Below are positions 49,645 through 62,278 of a stretch of 64,000 nt of DNA, piece by piece. The DNA comes from Amycolatopsis lexingtonensis (GTDB taxonomy: Bacteria; Actinomycetota; Actinomycetes; Mycobacteriales; Pseudonocardiaceae). The notes under the pieces were generated by a model. The model worked only from the letters and a program-made list of their open reading frames with translations, made no database searches and was not told the origin of the DNA. How positions within the stretch are numbered: the stretch's first letter is position 1; the number at the start of each line of letters is the position of its first letter. The position numbers were made by a program, and so were the translations under genes. The stretch spans positions 2,420,501 to 2,484,500 of the forward strand of contig NZ_JADBEG010000001.1 of assembly GCF_014873755.1 (NCBI RefSeq). The letters run 5' to 3'.

Positions 49645-51479
49645 CTGGCCACCGCCTTCGGTTTGGGGGCGCTGCGGAAGGTGAGCTCGTCGGCGCGGCG
49701 CTCGAGCACCTCGAGCGCGTCGATGTCGGCCTCGAGCCGGGTGAGCTCGGCGGCCTCGGCGTCGTCGGCGACGACCGCCTTCTTCGCGTTGGCCAGTGCT
49801 TCGGTCAGCGACCGCTGGAGTTCGTCGACGCGCGCGCTGTAGGCGTCGCGGAGTTCTCTTTGGACGGTCCGCATCGCGTCGCGCGAGTCCTTGCCGACCT
49901 GGAGGTTGAACTCGTCGACGAACCGGCGTACCGCGGTCTTGGCCAGGGTGCGGCGTTTCTCCAGCTGCCGCTTGCGTTCGTCGAGGAAGCCCGACCGGCC
50001 CATGAGCAGGCCCGCCGCCACCCCGAACGGCGTCGGGATGGCCAGCGCGGCCATCTTCGTGAGCATGGAGAACATCAGGAACCCGCTGTAGGCCTTCTGG
50101 AACGCGGCCATCCCGGTGGCGCCGCGGGTCTTGGCGCCGGTGAAGGACGCGTCGATGTCGATCTCCTCCACGACTTTCACGGGCGCCTGGACCTCCCGCG
50201 GCAGCACGGCCTGGGACTCGGCGAGCTCGAAGTGGTCGGCGACCCGGCCGGCCAGTCCCCTGGCCTGCTTGACGAAGGTCGCGTAGTTCTCGAGCGTCTC
50301 GTTCGCCAGGCGCTGCCGCAGCCACTTCTCGAATTCGGGCCAGTTCTTGGCCGGGTCGCCGTCCTCGATGGCTTCTTCGGCCTCGTGCAGCACGCCGCGG
50401 GAGCGGGCGCGCAGGTCGTAGTCCACATCGGACGAAATGTCGGCGAAGCCGTCGAAGAGGAGCTGCTGCCACTTGGCGGACTGGCTGCGCAGCGCGTCGA
50501 CGCGGTCGTTGACGCGCTGCAGCTCCGCGACGAGCGCGGCGGACTGCTCGGGGTGGGCGAGCGCGGTGCGGCGGGCGCGCAGGGTGGCGTGCAGCTGCCC
50601 GACCGCGGACCCGACGTGCAGGCCGACGGCGTTGAGCGCGGACCGCTCGGCGTCCCCGACCACGCCCTGCAGGCACTTGACCAGCTGCGGGAAGCCGGAC
50701 TCGACGTTCATCTCCTGGTCGGCCGAGCGGGCCGCGATGGTGCGCAGCTCCGAGGACACCGCGACGGTGTCGATGCTGAGGCCGCACGCTTCGAGGTGGC
50801 CGGCGTTGAGTTCGAGGATGCGCCGCCACTGCGGGTAGAGGTCGGTCTTGGTGAGGACGAAGAAGACATTCGGGCAGAGTTCTTTCACCGTCCGGAGGAA
50901 CCGCAGCTCGGCGCCGGTGAGTTCCTGCGACGCGTCCGAGAGGAACAGGACGGCGTGCGCCCGCGGCAGCGAGCTGACGGTGACGGCGTTGTGCAGCGAG
51001 CCGAGCCCGCCGACGCCCGGGGTGTCGACCAGCACCAGCCCACCGGAAAGCAACTGGCGGCTGATCGACGCGGTGACGGACTTGAGTTTCCTCAGATTGC
51101 CGGGATTCCCGGCCTCGCTGACGTGACTCGGCAGGTCTTCGAGGGAGATCCGCTCGGTCCACGGCGGCGACGACGGATCGGCCGGCTCGTAGGTCGCCAG
51201 AGCCCCGGACTCCGACGCGAACCGGACGACCGTCGGCACCGCGGTCGCGATGTCGTCGTCGACCGGGCAGATCTTGGCGGTCAGCAGCGCGTTGATGAGC
51301 GAACTCTTGCCCTGCTTGAATTCCCCGACGACGTAGACGGTGACGTCCGGTTCGGACAGCAGGCGCCGGGCGTCGGTGAGGCGCTGGACGAGATCGTCCC
51401 GCCCGTAGGCCTTCGCCCCCTTGACCGCGAGGTCGAGGGTGTCGAGGGCGACGCGCCCCCCGCCACTCGGCTCCTGCAT
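49641..51479 (-). CDS. dynamin-like GTPase, IniA-like
   Basis: This 612-residue bacterial dynamin-like protein has G1 GEFKQGKSSLINA at about 52-64, G3 VDTPGVGGLGS, G4 VLTKTDLYP, and long helical neck and trunk regions. Near 450-485 lies a hydrophobic hairpin (GFLMFSMLTKMAALAIPTPFGVAAGLLMG), read in pieces, that should insert in the membrane like the IniA paddle. The long coiled C-terminus ends in a Lys/Arg-rich tail. Mycobacterial IniA is about 640 residues. It follows the repeat-protein gene by 26 bp. Confidence 0.9.
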   Translation of the reverse strand: MQEPSGGGRVALDTLDLAVKGAKAYGRDDLVQRLTDARRLLSEPDVTVYVVGEFKQGKSSLINALLTAKICPVDDDIATAVPTVVRFASESGALATYEPADPSSPPWTERISLEDLPSHVSEAGNPGNLRKLKSVTASISRQLLSGGLVLVDTPGVGGLGSLHNAVTVSSLPRAHAVLFLSDASQELTGAELRFLRTVKELCPNVFFVLTKTDLYPQWRRILELNAGHLEACGLSIDTVAVSSELRTIAARSADQEMNVESGFPQLVKCLQGVVGDAERSALNAVGLHVGSAVGQLHATLRARRTALAHPEQSAALVAELQRVNDRVDALRSQSAKWQQLLFDGFADISSDVDYDLRARSRGVLHEAEEAIEDGDPAKNWPEFEKWLRQRLANETLENYATFVKQARGLAGRVADHFELAESQAVLPREVQAPVKVVEEIDIDASFTGAKTRGATGMAAFQKAYSGFLMFSMLTKMAALAIPTPFGVAAGLLMGRSGFLDERKRQLEKRRTLAKTAVRRFVDEFNLQVGKDSRDAMRTVQRELRDAYSARVDELQRSLTEALANAKKAVVADDAEAAELTRLEADIDALEVLERRADELTFRSAPKPKAVAR

Positions 51480-51505
51480 GACCGCTCCTCTGTGCTTACG
51501 CCGGC

Positions 51506-52717
51506 TCAGTAGTGGTCGACGTCGTGGTGGTCGACGTGGTGGGCGTGGTCGACGTGGTGGTCGTGGTGCTCGTGTTCGTGGTGCTCGGTGGCCGCCTGCT
51601 CGTTGAACTGGTTGCCGCCGTGGTGGCCCTGGGCTTGTTCGTTCTGGAAGATGTTGCCGTGGCCGCCCGACGAGGCCTGCTCGTTGAACTGGTTCCCGTG
51701 GTGGCCCTGGGCCTGCTCGTTCTGGAAGATGCTGCCGTGGCCGCCCGTCGAAGCCTGCTCGTTGAACTGGTTCCCGCCGTGACCGCCCGAGCCCTGCTCG
51801 TTCTGGAAGATGTCACCACGACCACCCGACGAAGCCTGCTCGTTGAACTGGTTGCCCCCGTGACCGCCCGAGCCCTGCTCGTTCTGGAAGATGTCACCAC
51901 GACCACCCGTCGAAGCCTGCTCGTTGAACTGGTTGCCCCCGTGACCGCCCGAGCCCTGCTCGTTCTGGAAGATGTCACCACGACCACCCGACGAAGCCTG
52001 CTCGTTGAACTGGTTCCCGCCGTGACCGCCCGAGCCCTGCTCGTTCTGGAAGATGTCACCACGACCACCCGACGAAGCCTGCTCGTTGAACTGGTTCCCG
52101 CCGTGACCGCCCGAGCCCTGCTCGTTCTGGAAGATGTCACCACGACCACCCGACGAAGCCTGCTCGTTGAACTGGTTGCCCCCGTGACCACCGGAACCCT
52201 GCTCGTTCTGGAAGATGTCACCACGACCACCCGTCGAAGCCTGCTCGTTGAACTGGTTGCCGCCGCGGCCGGAGCCTTGCTCGTTCTGGAAGATGTCGCC
52301 GCGGCCGCCGTTCGAGGCCTGCTCGTTGAACTGGTTCCCGCCGGAACCACCCGAGCCCTGCTCGTTCTGGAAGATGTCACCACGACCACCCGACGAAGCC
52401 TGCTCGTTGAACTGGTTGCCCCCGTGACCACCCGAGCCCTGCTCGTTCTGGAACACGTCACCGTGGTGGCCGGCCGACGCCTGCTCGTTGAACTGGTTGC
52501 CGCCGCGGCCGGAGCCTTGCTCGTTCTGGAAGATGTCGCCGCGGCCGCCGTTCGAGGCCTGCTCGTTGAACTGGTTCCCGCCGGAACCACCCGAGCCCTG
52601 CTCGTTCTGGAAGATGTCACCACGACCACCCGACGAAGCCTGCTCGTTGAACTGGTTCCCCCCGGAACCACCGGAACCCTGCTCGTTCTGGAAAACGTCG
52701 CCCGATGAAGTCGTCAT
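51506..52717 (-). CDS. FQNEQ/FNEQ tandem-repeat protein with His-rich tail
   Basis: This 403-residue protein consists of 14 units of 25-27 residues, each of the form GDIFQNEQGSGGHG followed by GNQFNEQASSGGR. The units are near-identical in DNA as well. Two blocks of three units are duplicated about 240 bp apart (around 52300 and 52540). The last 25 residues are almost all His, Asp and Glu. There is no signal peptide or membrane helix. Alternating Asn/Gln/Phe motifs suggest a beta-solenoid or amyloid-like fibre. It holds the IniB position of the locus. ATG 52717 has AGGAG 8 nt upstream. Confidence 0.88.
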   Translation of the reverse strand: MTTSSGDVFQNEQGSGGSGGNQFNEQASSGGRGDIFQNEQGSGGSGGNQFNEQASNGGRGDIFQNEQGSGRGGNQFNEQASAGHHGDVFQNEQGSGGHGGNQFNEQASSGGRGDIFQNEQGSGGSGGNQFNEQASNGGRGDIFQNEQGSGRGGNQFNEQASTGGRGDIFQNEQGSGGHGGNQFNEQASSGGRGDIFQNEQGSGGHGGNQFNEQASSGGRGDIFQNEQGSGGHGGNQFNEQASSGGRGDIFQNEQGSGGHGGNQFNEQASTGGRGDIFQNEQGSGGHGGNQFNEQASSGGRGDIFQNEQGSGGHGGNQFNEQASTGGHGSIFQNEQAQGHHGNQFNEQASSGGHGNIFQNEQAQGHHGGNQFNEQAATEHHEHEHHDHHVDHAHHVDHHDVDHY

Positions 52718-52801
52718 CCTGTGCACTCCTGACATTCGGATCGGTGAAGCCCGTGCCCCTCCGTTGTCACCAAGTCTCAGCCCGGAAACCGCCGCGGTCA
52801 T

Positions 52802-52817
52802 GAGTAGCGGCCTACTC
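52802..52817. promoter_or_regulatory. dyad upstream of the repeat-protein gene
   Basis: GAGTAGCGGCCTACTC has arms GAGTAG and CTACTC around CGGC. It is 85 bp upstream of the repeat-protein ATG and 31 bp past the stop of the LuxR/AAA regulator. It is a candidate site for that regulator. Confidence 0.45.
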
Positions 52818-52847
52818 GGCTTCGCCGGGGCCGGCACCGTCACCTAC

Positions 52848-55412
52848 CTATGGGCCGTCCCCCGCATTACTCCCCGGCTCCGGCTGCCCCACCACCGAAG
52901 CCAGCTCGCGGCGCCCCGAAATACCCAGCTTCGCGTAAACGCCGTGCAGCACGTTGTCCACCGTTCGCACCGACACCACCAGGCGGTCCGCGACGGCTCG
53001 GCTCGTCAGGCCGGTCGCCACCAGGCGGGCGATCTCCAGCTCGCGGACCGTCAGGTCGAGCGGGGTGTCCAGCAGCGCCAGCGCCGGCGTCGCAGCGTCC
53101 TCACAGGACACCAGCCACGACTGCGCCCGCTGCGCCGAACCGACCGCGCTCCCCAGCTTCCCCGCCGCGCGGTGGGCTCGGGCCGCCTCCGCCGCGACCT
53201 CCGCGGCGAGCAAGCGCGCCCCGAGGTCGGCGAACTTCGCCGCGACGGCGTCCAGTGCCACCGCGTCCCCTGAGGACAGCGCCCGCGCGTGCGCCGAGTA
53301 GAGCGACACCAGCGGGTTGTCCAGGTCCGACGAGAACTCGGGGACGCCGAAGCGGACCGCGTCGTGGCGGATCTCGGCCGCGATCGCCGCCCGGCCCGCC
53401 GCCTCCGCCGCCGACGCCGCCTCCGCCGCCAGCGACACCGCGCGGGTCAGCTCGCCCCGGGACGCGCACGCCCAGGCCGTGGCCCAGCGGCCGGGCGAGT
53501 CCGCCGCCTGCCCGGCCATCGCCGTCGCCCGGGCCAGCGCGTTCAGCACCGCCGGGCGGAACTCGTGCGGCTGGTCGTGGCCCTCCACCGCCAAGGCTTC
53601 GCGCAGCCGGCGGATCGCCGCCCGCACGTTCCCGTACGCCAGCGCGACCGTCCCGAGGGACGCCGCCGCGCCCGCCAGTGCCGGGGCCCAGCGGTCGCCG
53701 ACCGCGTCGCGGTAGTCCGCGCCCGCCAGGTCCTCGGCCTCCTCCAGGCGGCCGGCCCGGCACAGCGCCACCACCCGCGCGTGCTCCAAGCGCACGCGAG
53801 ATCCCGGCACGGACGCGTCGGAGGCCGTGATCAGCAGGCCCTCCTCGACGACGCCGAGGCACGCCTCCGTCCGCCCGGTCTCGGCCAGCGCCCCGGCCGC
53901 GACCACCAGTGCCCCGAGCCGCAGGACGTCGCCGCGCCGGTTGCGGTCCAGGATCGGGCCGAGCAGGTCGAGCGCCTCGCGGCACGCGCCCGTCGCCGCG
54001 CGCAACGCCGCACGGGCGACCACCAGCTCGTCGAGCGTCCCGGACACCGCGGTCTCGGCCGTGTCCAGCACGGACTCCGCCTCTTCGAAGCGGTTCAGGC
54101 CGAACGCCAGGTTCCGCGCCCGCGTCCCCGCGACGCGCGCGTGCTGCGCGTCGGACACCGTCTCGCCGGCGAGCTCGGCCAGCAGCGCGTCGGCGTCGGC
54201 GTGCCGCCCGCCCGCGATCCGGACCTGGGCCAGCAGGTACTTCGCGGCGAACCCGCCACCCAGCCGGACGGCTTCCGCGGCCAGCTGCTCGGCCTGGGGG
54301 AAGTCCTTGCGCAGCAACGTCTCCGCCGCGGCACGGACGAGCTGCGGGTCGGTCGGCAGCCCGGCGGCCAGCCGCCAGCGGACCAGCCGCGGTTTGTCCT
54401 CGGCGCGCCGCGCGCCGGTCATGTCCAGCGTCTTGGCGAGGATGCGGTAGGTGTCGCGCTGCCGCAGCGGCGACGTCCGGCGCCGGATGACCTCGGCGTA
54501 GAGCGGGTGCGCGAGGCGGACGTTCAGCCGCCGCCCGGTGCGCTCGGACACCACGAGCCCGGCCCGCTCGGTGGACGCGAGGACGTGGGCGGCGCCCAGC
54601 CGGACGAGCGGTTCGCTGCCCAGTTGCTCGCCGAAGGCCAGCAGTTCCAGCAGCCGCCGCTCGTCGGCGTCGACGCGGTCGGTGCGGGTTTCGATCAGCT
54701 CGACCAGCCGCGGTGTCGCGATGAGGGCGCCGCTCCACCGCCACAGTCCGTCCGTGGCCGACAGCGAGCCGCTGTCGAGCCCGCCCTGGACGAGTTCCCG
54801 CAGGAACAGCGGGTTCCCGAGGGTCAGGTTCCACAGCCGGTGCTCCGCCCCGTCCTCGAGCCGCCCGCCCAGTGCCGCGGTGACCAGCTCGATGGTCTGC
54901 GCCCGGGTCAGTTCGCCGACGTCGAGCCGCTCGGCGACGCGGTCCTTCCACATCGCGAACACCGGGTCGGGCACGCTGACGCCGTGCGGCGCGATCACGA
55001 TGACGAACGCCGACGCCGTCGCGGCCAGCTGGTGCACCAGCGTCGCGGACAGGTCGTCGAGCAGGTGCGCGTCGTCGACGCACAGCACCAGCCGCCGCCC
55101 CTCCGCGCCCCGCGTGAGGTGGCCGGCGACCTGGTTGAGCCGGTGCGCGCGGTCGGCCGTGCCGTCGGCGCTGCCCGGCAGCAGGTGGGCGAAGGCGCCG
55201 AACGGGATCGTCGACGCCGACGACATCGCGCGCACCCAGTGCGTGCGCGCCCCACCGGCGGCCAGCTCGCTCAGCAGCACCTTGGCCAAGCGCGTCTTGC
55301 CGGCCCCGGCCCGCCCGGTCAGCAGCAGCCCGCACACCTCCGTGTCCGCCAGTGCCCGGCGCGCGAACGCCAGTTCCTGTTCACGGCCCACCAGCGGCCA
55401 GTCGTTCGCCAC
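52848..55412 (-). CDS. LAL-type (AAA-LuxR) transcriptional regulator
   Basis: This 854-residue regulator has an N-terminal STAND/AAA module: Walker A TGRAGAGKT (about 33-41), Walker B LVLCVDDAHLLDD. A long helical TPR-like region follows (about 350-780), then a C-terminal LuxR helix-turn-helix with LTVRELEIARLVATGLTSRAVADRL and VRTVDNVLHGVYAKLG. It resembles mycobacterial IniR (Rv0339c), which activates iniBAC in response to trehalose. Gene position supports this. GTG 55412 has GGAGG 8 nt upstream; the first of the two GTG codons is too close. Confidence 0.88.
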   Translation of the reverse strand: MANDWPLVGREQELAFARRALADTEVCGLLLTGRAGAGKTRLAKVLLSELAAGGARTHWVRAMSSASTIPFGAFAHLLPGSADGTADRAHRLNQVAGHLTRGAEGRRLVLCVDDAHLLDDLSATLVHQLAATASAFVIVIAPHGVSVPDPVFAMWKDRVAERLDVGELTRAQTIELVTAALGGRLEDGAEHRLWNLTLGNPLFLRELVQGGLDSGSLSATDGLWRWSGALIATPRLVELIETRTDRVDADERRLLELLAFGEQLGSEPLVRLGAAHVLASTERAGLVVSERTGRRLNVRLAHPLYAEVIRRRTSPLRQRDTYRILAKTLDMTGARRAEDKPRLVRWRLAAGLPTDPQLVRAAAETLLRKDFPQAEQLAAEAVRLGGGFAAKYLLAQVRIAGGRHADADALLAELAGETVSDAQHARVAGTRARNLAFGLNRFEEAESVLDTAETAVSGTLDELVVARAALRAATGACREALDLLGPILDRNRRGDVLRLGALVVAAGALAETGRTEACLGVVEEGLLITASDASVPGSRVRLEHARVVALCRAGRLEEAEDLAGADYRDAVGDRWAPALAGAAASLGTVALAYGNVRAAIRRLREALAVEGHDQPHEFRPAVLNALARATAMAGQAADSPGRWATAWACASRGELTRAVSLAAEAASAAEAAGRAAIAAEIRHDAVRFGVPEFSSDLDNPLVSLYSAHARALSSGDAVALDAVAAKFADLGARLLAAEVAAEAARAHRAAGKLGSAVGSAQRAQSWLVSCEDAATPALALLDTPLDLTVRELEIARLVATGLTSRAVADRLVVSVRTVDNVLHGVYAKLGISGRRELASVVGQPEPGSNAGDGP

Positions 55413-55680
55413 ACCCACTGCCTCCCCGCCTGCGCACAGTCGTACTCCGGATAATGACAACGGAGCGGACCGCGAAGTACCGAATCCGCGCAGCGATTTG
55501 GCATATTTCGCCGGGCGGCCCGACAAATCCGACACAACGGACGGCCGATCCGGTATTCCGTGAGCATTTTCCCGCTATTCTCCCGGCACCGTGATCAACC
55601 GTTTTCGCGGAATTCAAGACAATCACTCGCCGAGGCGCCAGGATGGGGCTCACCCCGTTCCCCGAAGTGAGGACCCGAGG

Positions 55681-57075
55681 ATGATCCGCCTGCCCGCACT
55701 GGCCGTCGCCGCGCTCACCGCCTCCGCGCTGCTGACCGGTACGGCCCACGCCGAGAGCCCGCCGTTCACCGCGTCGGTGTTCCGGGCGACGCACAACAGC
55801 TATTCGGGCAACGTCGACGGCGCCAAGAACTCGATCGCCTACCAGCTCGACCACGGCGTCCGGTTCATCGAGCTCGACGTCCACGACAACGGCTACGCGA
55901 CCACCCACGACTACGGGGTCGGCCACGACTCCCCCGGCAACCTCGTCGACCACAGCGGCGGCAACCCGGCGTCGAACGACCTCCGCGACTGGCTGACCGT
56001 GGTGAACACCTGGTCGGCGCAGCACCCGGCCGCCGCGCCGATCGTCGTCATGCTCGACCTCAAGGACGACCTCACCGACAACCCCTCGTTCGCGGCCGGC
56101 AACCTCACCGCCGTCAACCAGGAGCTGGAGTCGGTGTTCGGCGGCCGGCTGCTGCGCGCGCCGGACTACGCCGGGCAGCCCACGGTCGACGCGCTGCGCG
56201 GGCGCGTGCTGCCGCTGCTGTCGGGCGACGGCACGAGCCGCGCGGAGTACAAGCGGGACGTCGGCTACCACCCCGCGGTCGCGCTCAACGGGCGCGGCCA
56301 GATCGTCGAGGTGCACGACTCCGGCGCCGGCGCACTCTGGTACTGGACCGGGACCTACGGCGCCGACGGCCGCGTCACCTGGCTGCGCCACGGCAAGTAC
56401 GACAGCGGGCAGACCCCGGCCGTCGCACTGAACGACAACGGCGACCTCGTCGAAGTCCACCAGTCGCAGAGCGCGACCACGCTCTGGTACCACGTCGGCA
56501 AGCTCGGCGCGGACGGCGAGATCACCTGGCAGGCGTCCCACCAGTACGACAACGGCGTGCAGCCGACAGTCGCCTTCACCGACGCCACGCACCTGCGGGA
56601 GATCCACCAGAGCCAGAGCAGCAGCCAGAACTGGACGTGGAACGGCGCGCTGTCGGCCACCACCGTGTCCTGGACCGGCAACGCCAAGACGTCCGACGCG
56701 CGCTTCGCCAAGGACACCGCCACCAGCGGCGCCCGGCGCGTGCGGGTGTGGACCGGCGCCGACGGCCCGACGCCGTCGAACACGCTGCGCGCCGACACCG
56801 CGAGCGTCGCCGGCGACCGGATCCGCTACCGGCAGGTCGCGTTCGACGAGTTCCAGAAGGGCGACAGCGCGGAGCTGCAGCAGGGCGCGCTGTTCTACGG
56901 CGCACCCGCGACCGAGTCGGCGTTCATCACCTCGGCCCGGCAGTCGGGCAAGCTGGTCCGCGGCTGGGACTTCGACTCGGCGAGCGAGGCGACGACGCCC
57001 CTGGCGAACTACCCGGCGACCAACCACCCGTACGACGCCTGGTACCAGTCGCTGCTGACCGGCGCCGCCGAGTAG
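55681..57075 (+). CDS. secreted PI-PLC-like phosphodiesterase with beta-repeat insert
   Basis: This 464-residue protein has a signal peptide (1-24). A phosphatidylinositol-specific phospholipase C X-type barrel follows, with the first catalytic His in RATHNSYSG, Glu/Asp in FIELDVHDNG, and the second His in HDYGVGHDS. Between about residues 200 and 345 lie three similar repeats of about 47 residues (VGYHPAVALNGRGQIVEVHDSGAG and the like), resembling a lectin or propeller insertion. The barrel resumes to the C-terminus. It is divergent from the LAL regulator. Confidence 0.85.
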   Translation: MIRLPALAVAALTASALLTGTAHAESPPFTASVFRATHNSYSGNVDGAKNSIAYQLDHGVRFIELDVHDNGYATTHDYGVGHDSPGNLVDHSGGNPASNDLRDWLTVVNTWSAQHPAAAPIVVMLDLKDDLTDNPSFAAGNLTAVNQELESVFGGRLLRAPDYAGQPTVDALRGRVLPLLSGDGTSRAEYKRDVGYHPAVALNGRGQIVEVHDSGAGALWYWTGTYGADGRVTWLRHGKYDSGQTPAVALNDNGDLVEVHQSQSATTLWYHVGKLGADGEITWQASHQYDNGVQPTVAFTDATHLREIHQSQSSSQNWTWNGALSATTVSWTGNAKTSDARFAKDTATSGARRVRVWTGADGPTPSNTLRADTASVAGDRIRYRQVAFDEFQKGDSAELQQGALFYGAPATESAFITSARQSGKLVRGWDFDSASEATTPLANYPATNHPYDAWYQSLLTGAAE

Positions 57076-57084
57076 GCCGTCAGT

Positions 57085-57120
57085 GCTTCGTCAGGGGCCG
57101 GTAAGCGCCCCTGGCGAAGC
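57085..57120 (+). terminator. hairpin between the PLC-like and monooxygenase genes
   Basis: GCTTCGTCAGGGGC (57085-57098) pairs with 57107-57120 with one T-G pair around an 8-nt loop. It ends 8 bp before the next start codon, so it can terminate the PLC-like transcript or attenuate the next gene. Confidence 0.65.
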
Positions 57121-57128
57121 TCGGCGAC

Positions 57129-58261
57129 ATGAAGAACCTCACCATCCTGATCTCCGGCGCGAGCATCGCCGGCCCCGCGCTGGCCCACTGGCTGACCCGC
57201 TACGGCTGCACCGTCACCGTCGTCGAACGCGCGCCGGCGGTGCGGCCCGGCGGGCAGGCCGTCGACTTCAAGGGCCCCACCCACCGGACCGTGCTCGAGC
57301 GCATGGGCATCCTCGACGACGTCCTCGCGCGCCAGACCGGCGGGCAGGACCAGACGATCATCGACGCCGCCGGAAAACCGCGGGCGGTCATCCCCGGCGA
57401 ATTCACCGGCGGCGAGATCGAAATCCGCCGCGGCGACCTGGCGGAAATCCTTTACGCGCACACGGACTGCGAATACCTCTTCGGCGACACGATCAAGTCG
57501 CTGACCGAGACGGCGGACGGCGTCGACGTGACCTTCGCCCACTCCGGCCCGCGCCGGTTCGACCTGGTCGTCGGCGCGGACGGGATCCACTCGACCGTCC
57601 GGCGGCTGGCGTTCGGCCCGGAACGCGACTACGTCCGGTACCTCGGGTACCACTACGCGCTGGCGGAACTCGGCGAAGACGTCGCCGACGGTGACGCGGT
57701 GATGTACAACGAGCCGGGCCGGATGATCGCCGTCGGCGGGCCGAAGGCGTCGGCGTTCTTCGTCTTCGCCTCGCCGGAACTCGACTACGACCGCACGAAC
57801 ACCGCGCAGCAGCGGAAACTGCTGGCCGACGCCTACCGGGGAGCGGGCTGGCGGGTGCCCGAGCTGATCGCGAAGCTCCCCGAGGCCCGCGAGTTCTACC
57901 TCGACACCCTCAGCCGGGTCACGATCGATCGCTACTCCCGCGGCCGCGTCGTGCTCCTCGGCGACGCCGCCTACGGCAACACCCTCGGCGGCTTCGGGAC
58001 CGGCCTGGCGATCGTCGGCGCGTACGTCCTCGCCGGGGAACTCCTCGCCGCCGGCGGCGACCACGAAGCCGCCTTCGCCCGCTACGAAGAGCTGTTTCGC
58101 GGCTACGCGAAGATCTCGCAGCGCGGCAGCGCGGGCCCGTTCCTCGCGCCGCCGTCACCGCTGCGGATCAAGCTCCGGGACTGGACGTTCAGGTCCCGCT
58201 TCCTGCTCGGCCTGATGCTCAAGGCGACCGACAAGTTCGCCACCGGCATCGAGCTGAAGGA

Positions 58262-58280
<19 letters not shown>
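57129..58280 (+). CDS. FAD-dependent aromatic-hydroxylase-type monooxygenase
   Basis: This 383-residue class A flavin monooxygenase has the N-terminal dinucleotide-binding loop [17 protein letters not shown], the second FAD/NADPH motif [15 protein letters not shown], and the third motif [22 protein letters not shown]. It resembles TetX/PgaE-type enzymes that hydroxylate polyketide or antibiotic substrates. No biosynthetic cluster surrounds it, so detoxification or stand-alone catabolism is more likely. The 3' end overlaps the convergent metH gene by 19 bp. Confidence 0.88.
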
Positions 58281-61891
<3,611 letters not shown>

Positions 61892-61896
61892 CGGCA

Positions 61897-61980
61897 GCCT
61901 CCCTTGGTCGGGAGGCGCCCTTGGTTGGTCAATCCCGGCCGAGCGTGGCGGACCCGGTGGTCCGTTGCAGCGCCTCTCGG
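61897..61980 (-). promoter_or_regulatory. S-adenosylhomocysteine (SAH) riboswitch controlling metH
   Basis: On the minus strand the RNA reads CCGAG-AGGCGCTGCAACGG, then a CGGACC/GGTCCG hairpin (P2: 61949-61954 with 61959-61964), then CCACGCTCGG and finally GGGCGCCT. P1 pairs 61970-61976 with 61912-61918. The CTCGG at 61939-61943 pairs with CCGAG at 61976-61980, the family pseudoknot. The conserved GCTGCAACGG and CC-x-x-GCTCGG elements match the SAH class. The 3' strand of P1 can alternatively pair (GCCTCCC, 61910-61916) with the ribosome site GGGAGGC (61897-61903). Ligand binding should therefore free the ribosome site. Confidence 0.85.
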
Positions 61981-62251
61981 CCTGTGGTCCACGGTATCGG
62001 ATCTCCGGCCGCGCACGCCATCCCGCCCCGCCCGGGGGTCCACTGAGTGGGACAGCCTTTGTCCACAAAGGATCGACACGTTGCCTCCCCGTTCGTCACG
62101 GGCCCCTCCACCGTGCCGGTGCCGCGCCCCGCCGCTCTGCTCCCCGTCTGCCTACTCGCGCCGCGTCCAGCGCGGCTCGACCGGCACTGGACAAGGTCAC
62201 CAAGGGTACTCGACCGGCGACCCTCCGCGGCATCCGGCCAACCTTGAAAAC

Positions 62252-62265
62252 TGAAACACGTTCTA
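62252..62265. promoter_or_regulatory. KstR-like box at the LLM promoter
   Basis: TGAAACACGTTCTA fits TNNAACNNGTTNNA, the KstR motif of cholesterol-catabolism genes in mycobacteria and relatives. It overlaps a candidate -10 (TAATAC, 62264-62269). The start codon is only 9 bp past the -10, so the transcript is probably leaderless. Confidence 0.5.
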
Positions 62266-62278
62266 ATACGCTCGCGTC

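Larger units (their letters stand above)
61892..62278. other. 387-bp divergent regulatory region: metH riboswitch and LLM promoter
   Basis: From left to right it holds the metH ribosome site, the SAH riboswitch (61897-61980), about 250 bp containing the metH promoter, and the leaderless promoter with a KstR-like box of the LLM gene (62252-62269). No gene was accepted here. Confidence 0.6.

Noticed and set aside
51512..52708. 398-residue ORF antisense to the repeat protein (LVLEDVTTTTRRSLLVELV repeats)
   Set aside because: It mirrors the near-identical DNA repeats of the real minus-strand gene, which has a good ribosome site and operon context.
61892..62068. N-terminal extension of metH by 59 residues
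   Set aside because: The extension is translated riboswitch sequence with no similarity to MetH; GTG 61891 has the ribosome site.
62244..62269. Standard -35/-10 promoter TTGAAA/TAATAC for the LLM gene
   Set aside because: The spacer is only 14 bp, so the -35 is doubtful; only the -10 region and KstR-like box were kept.
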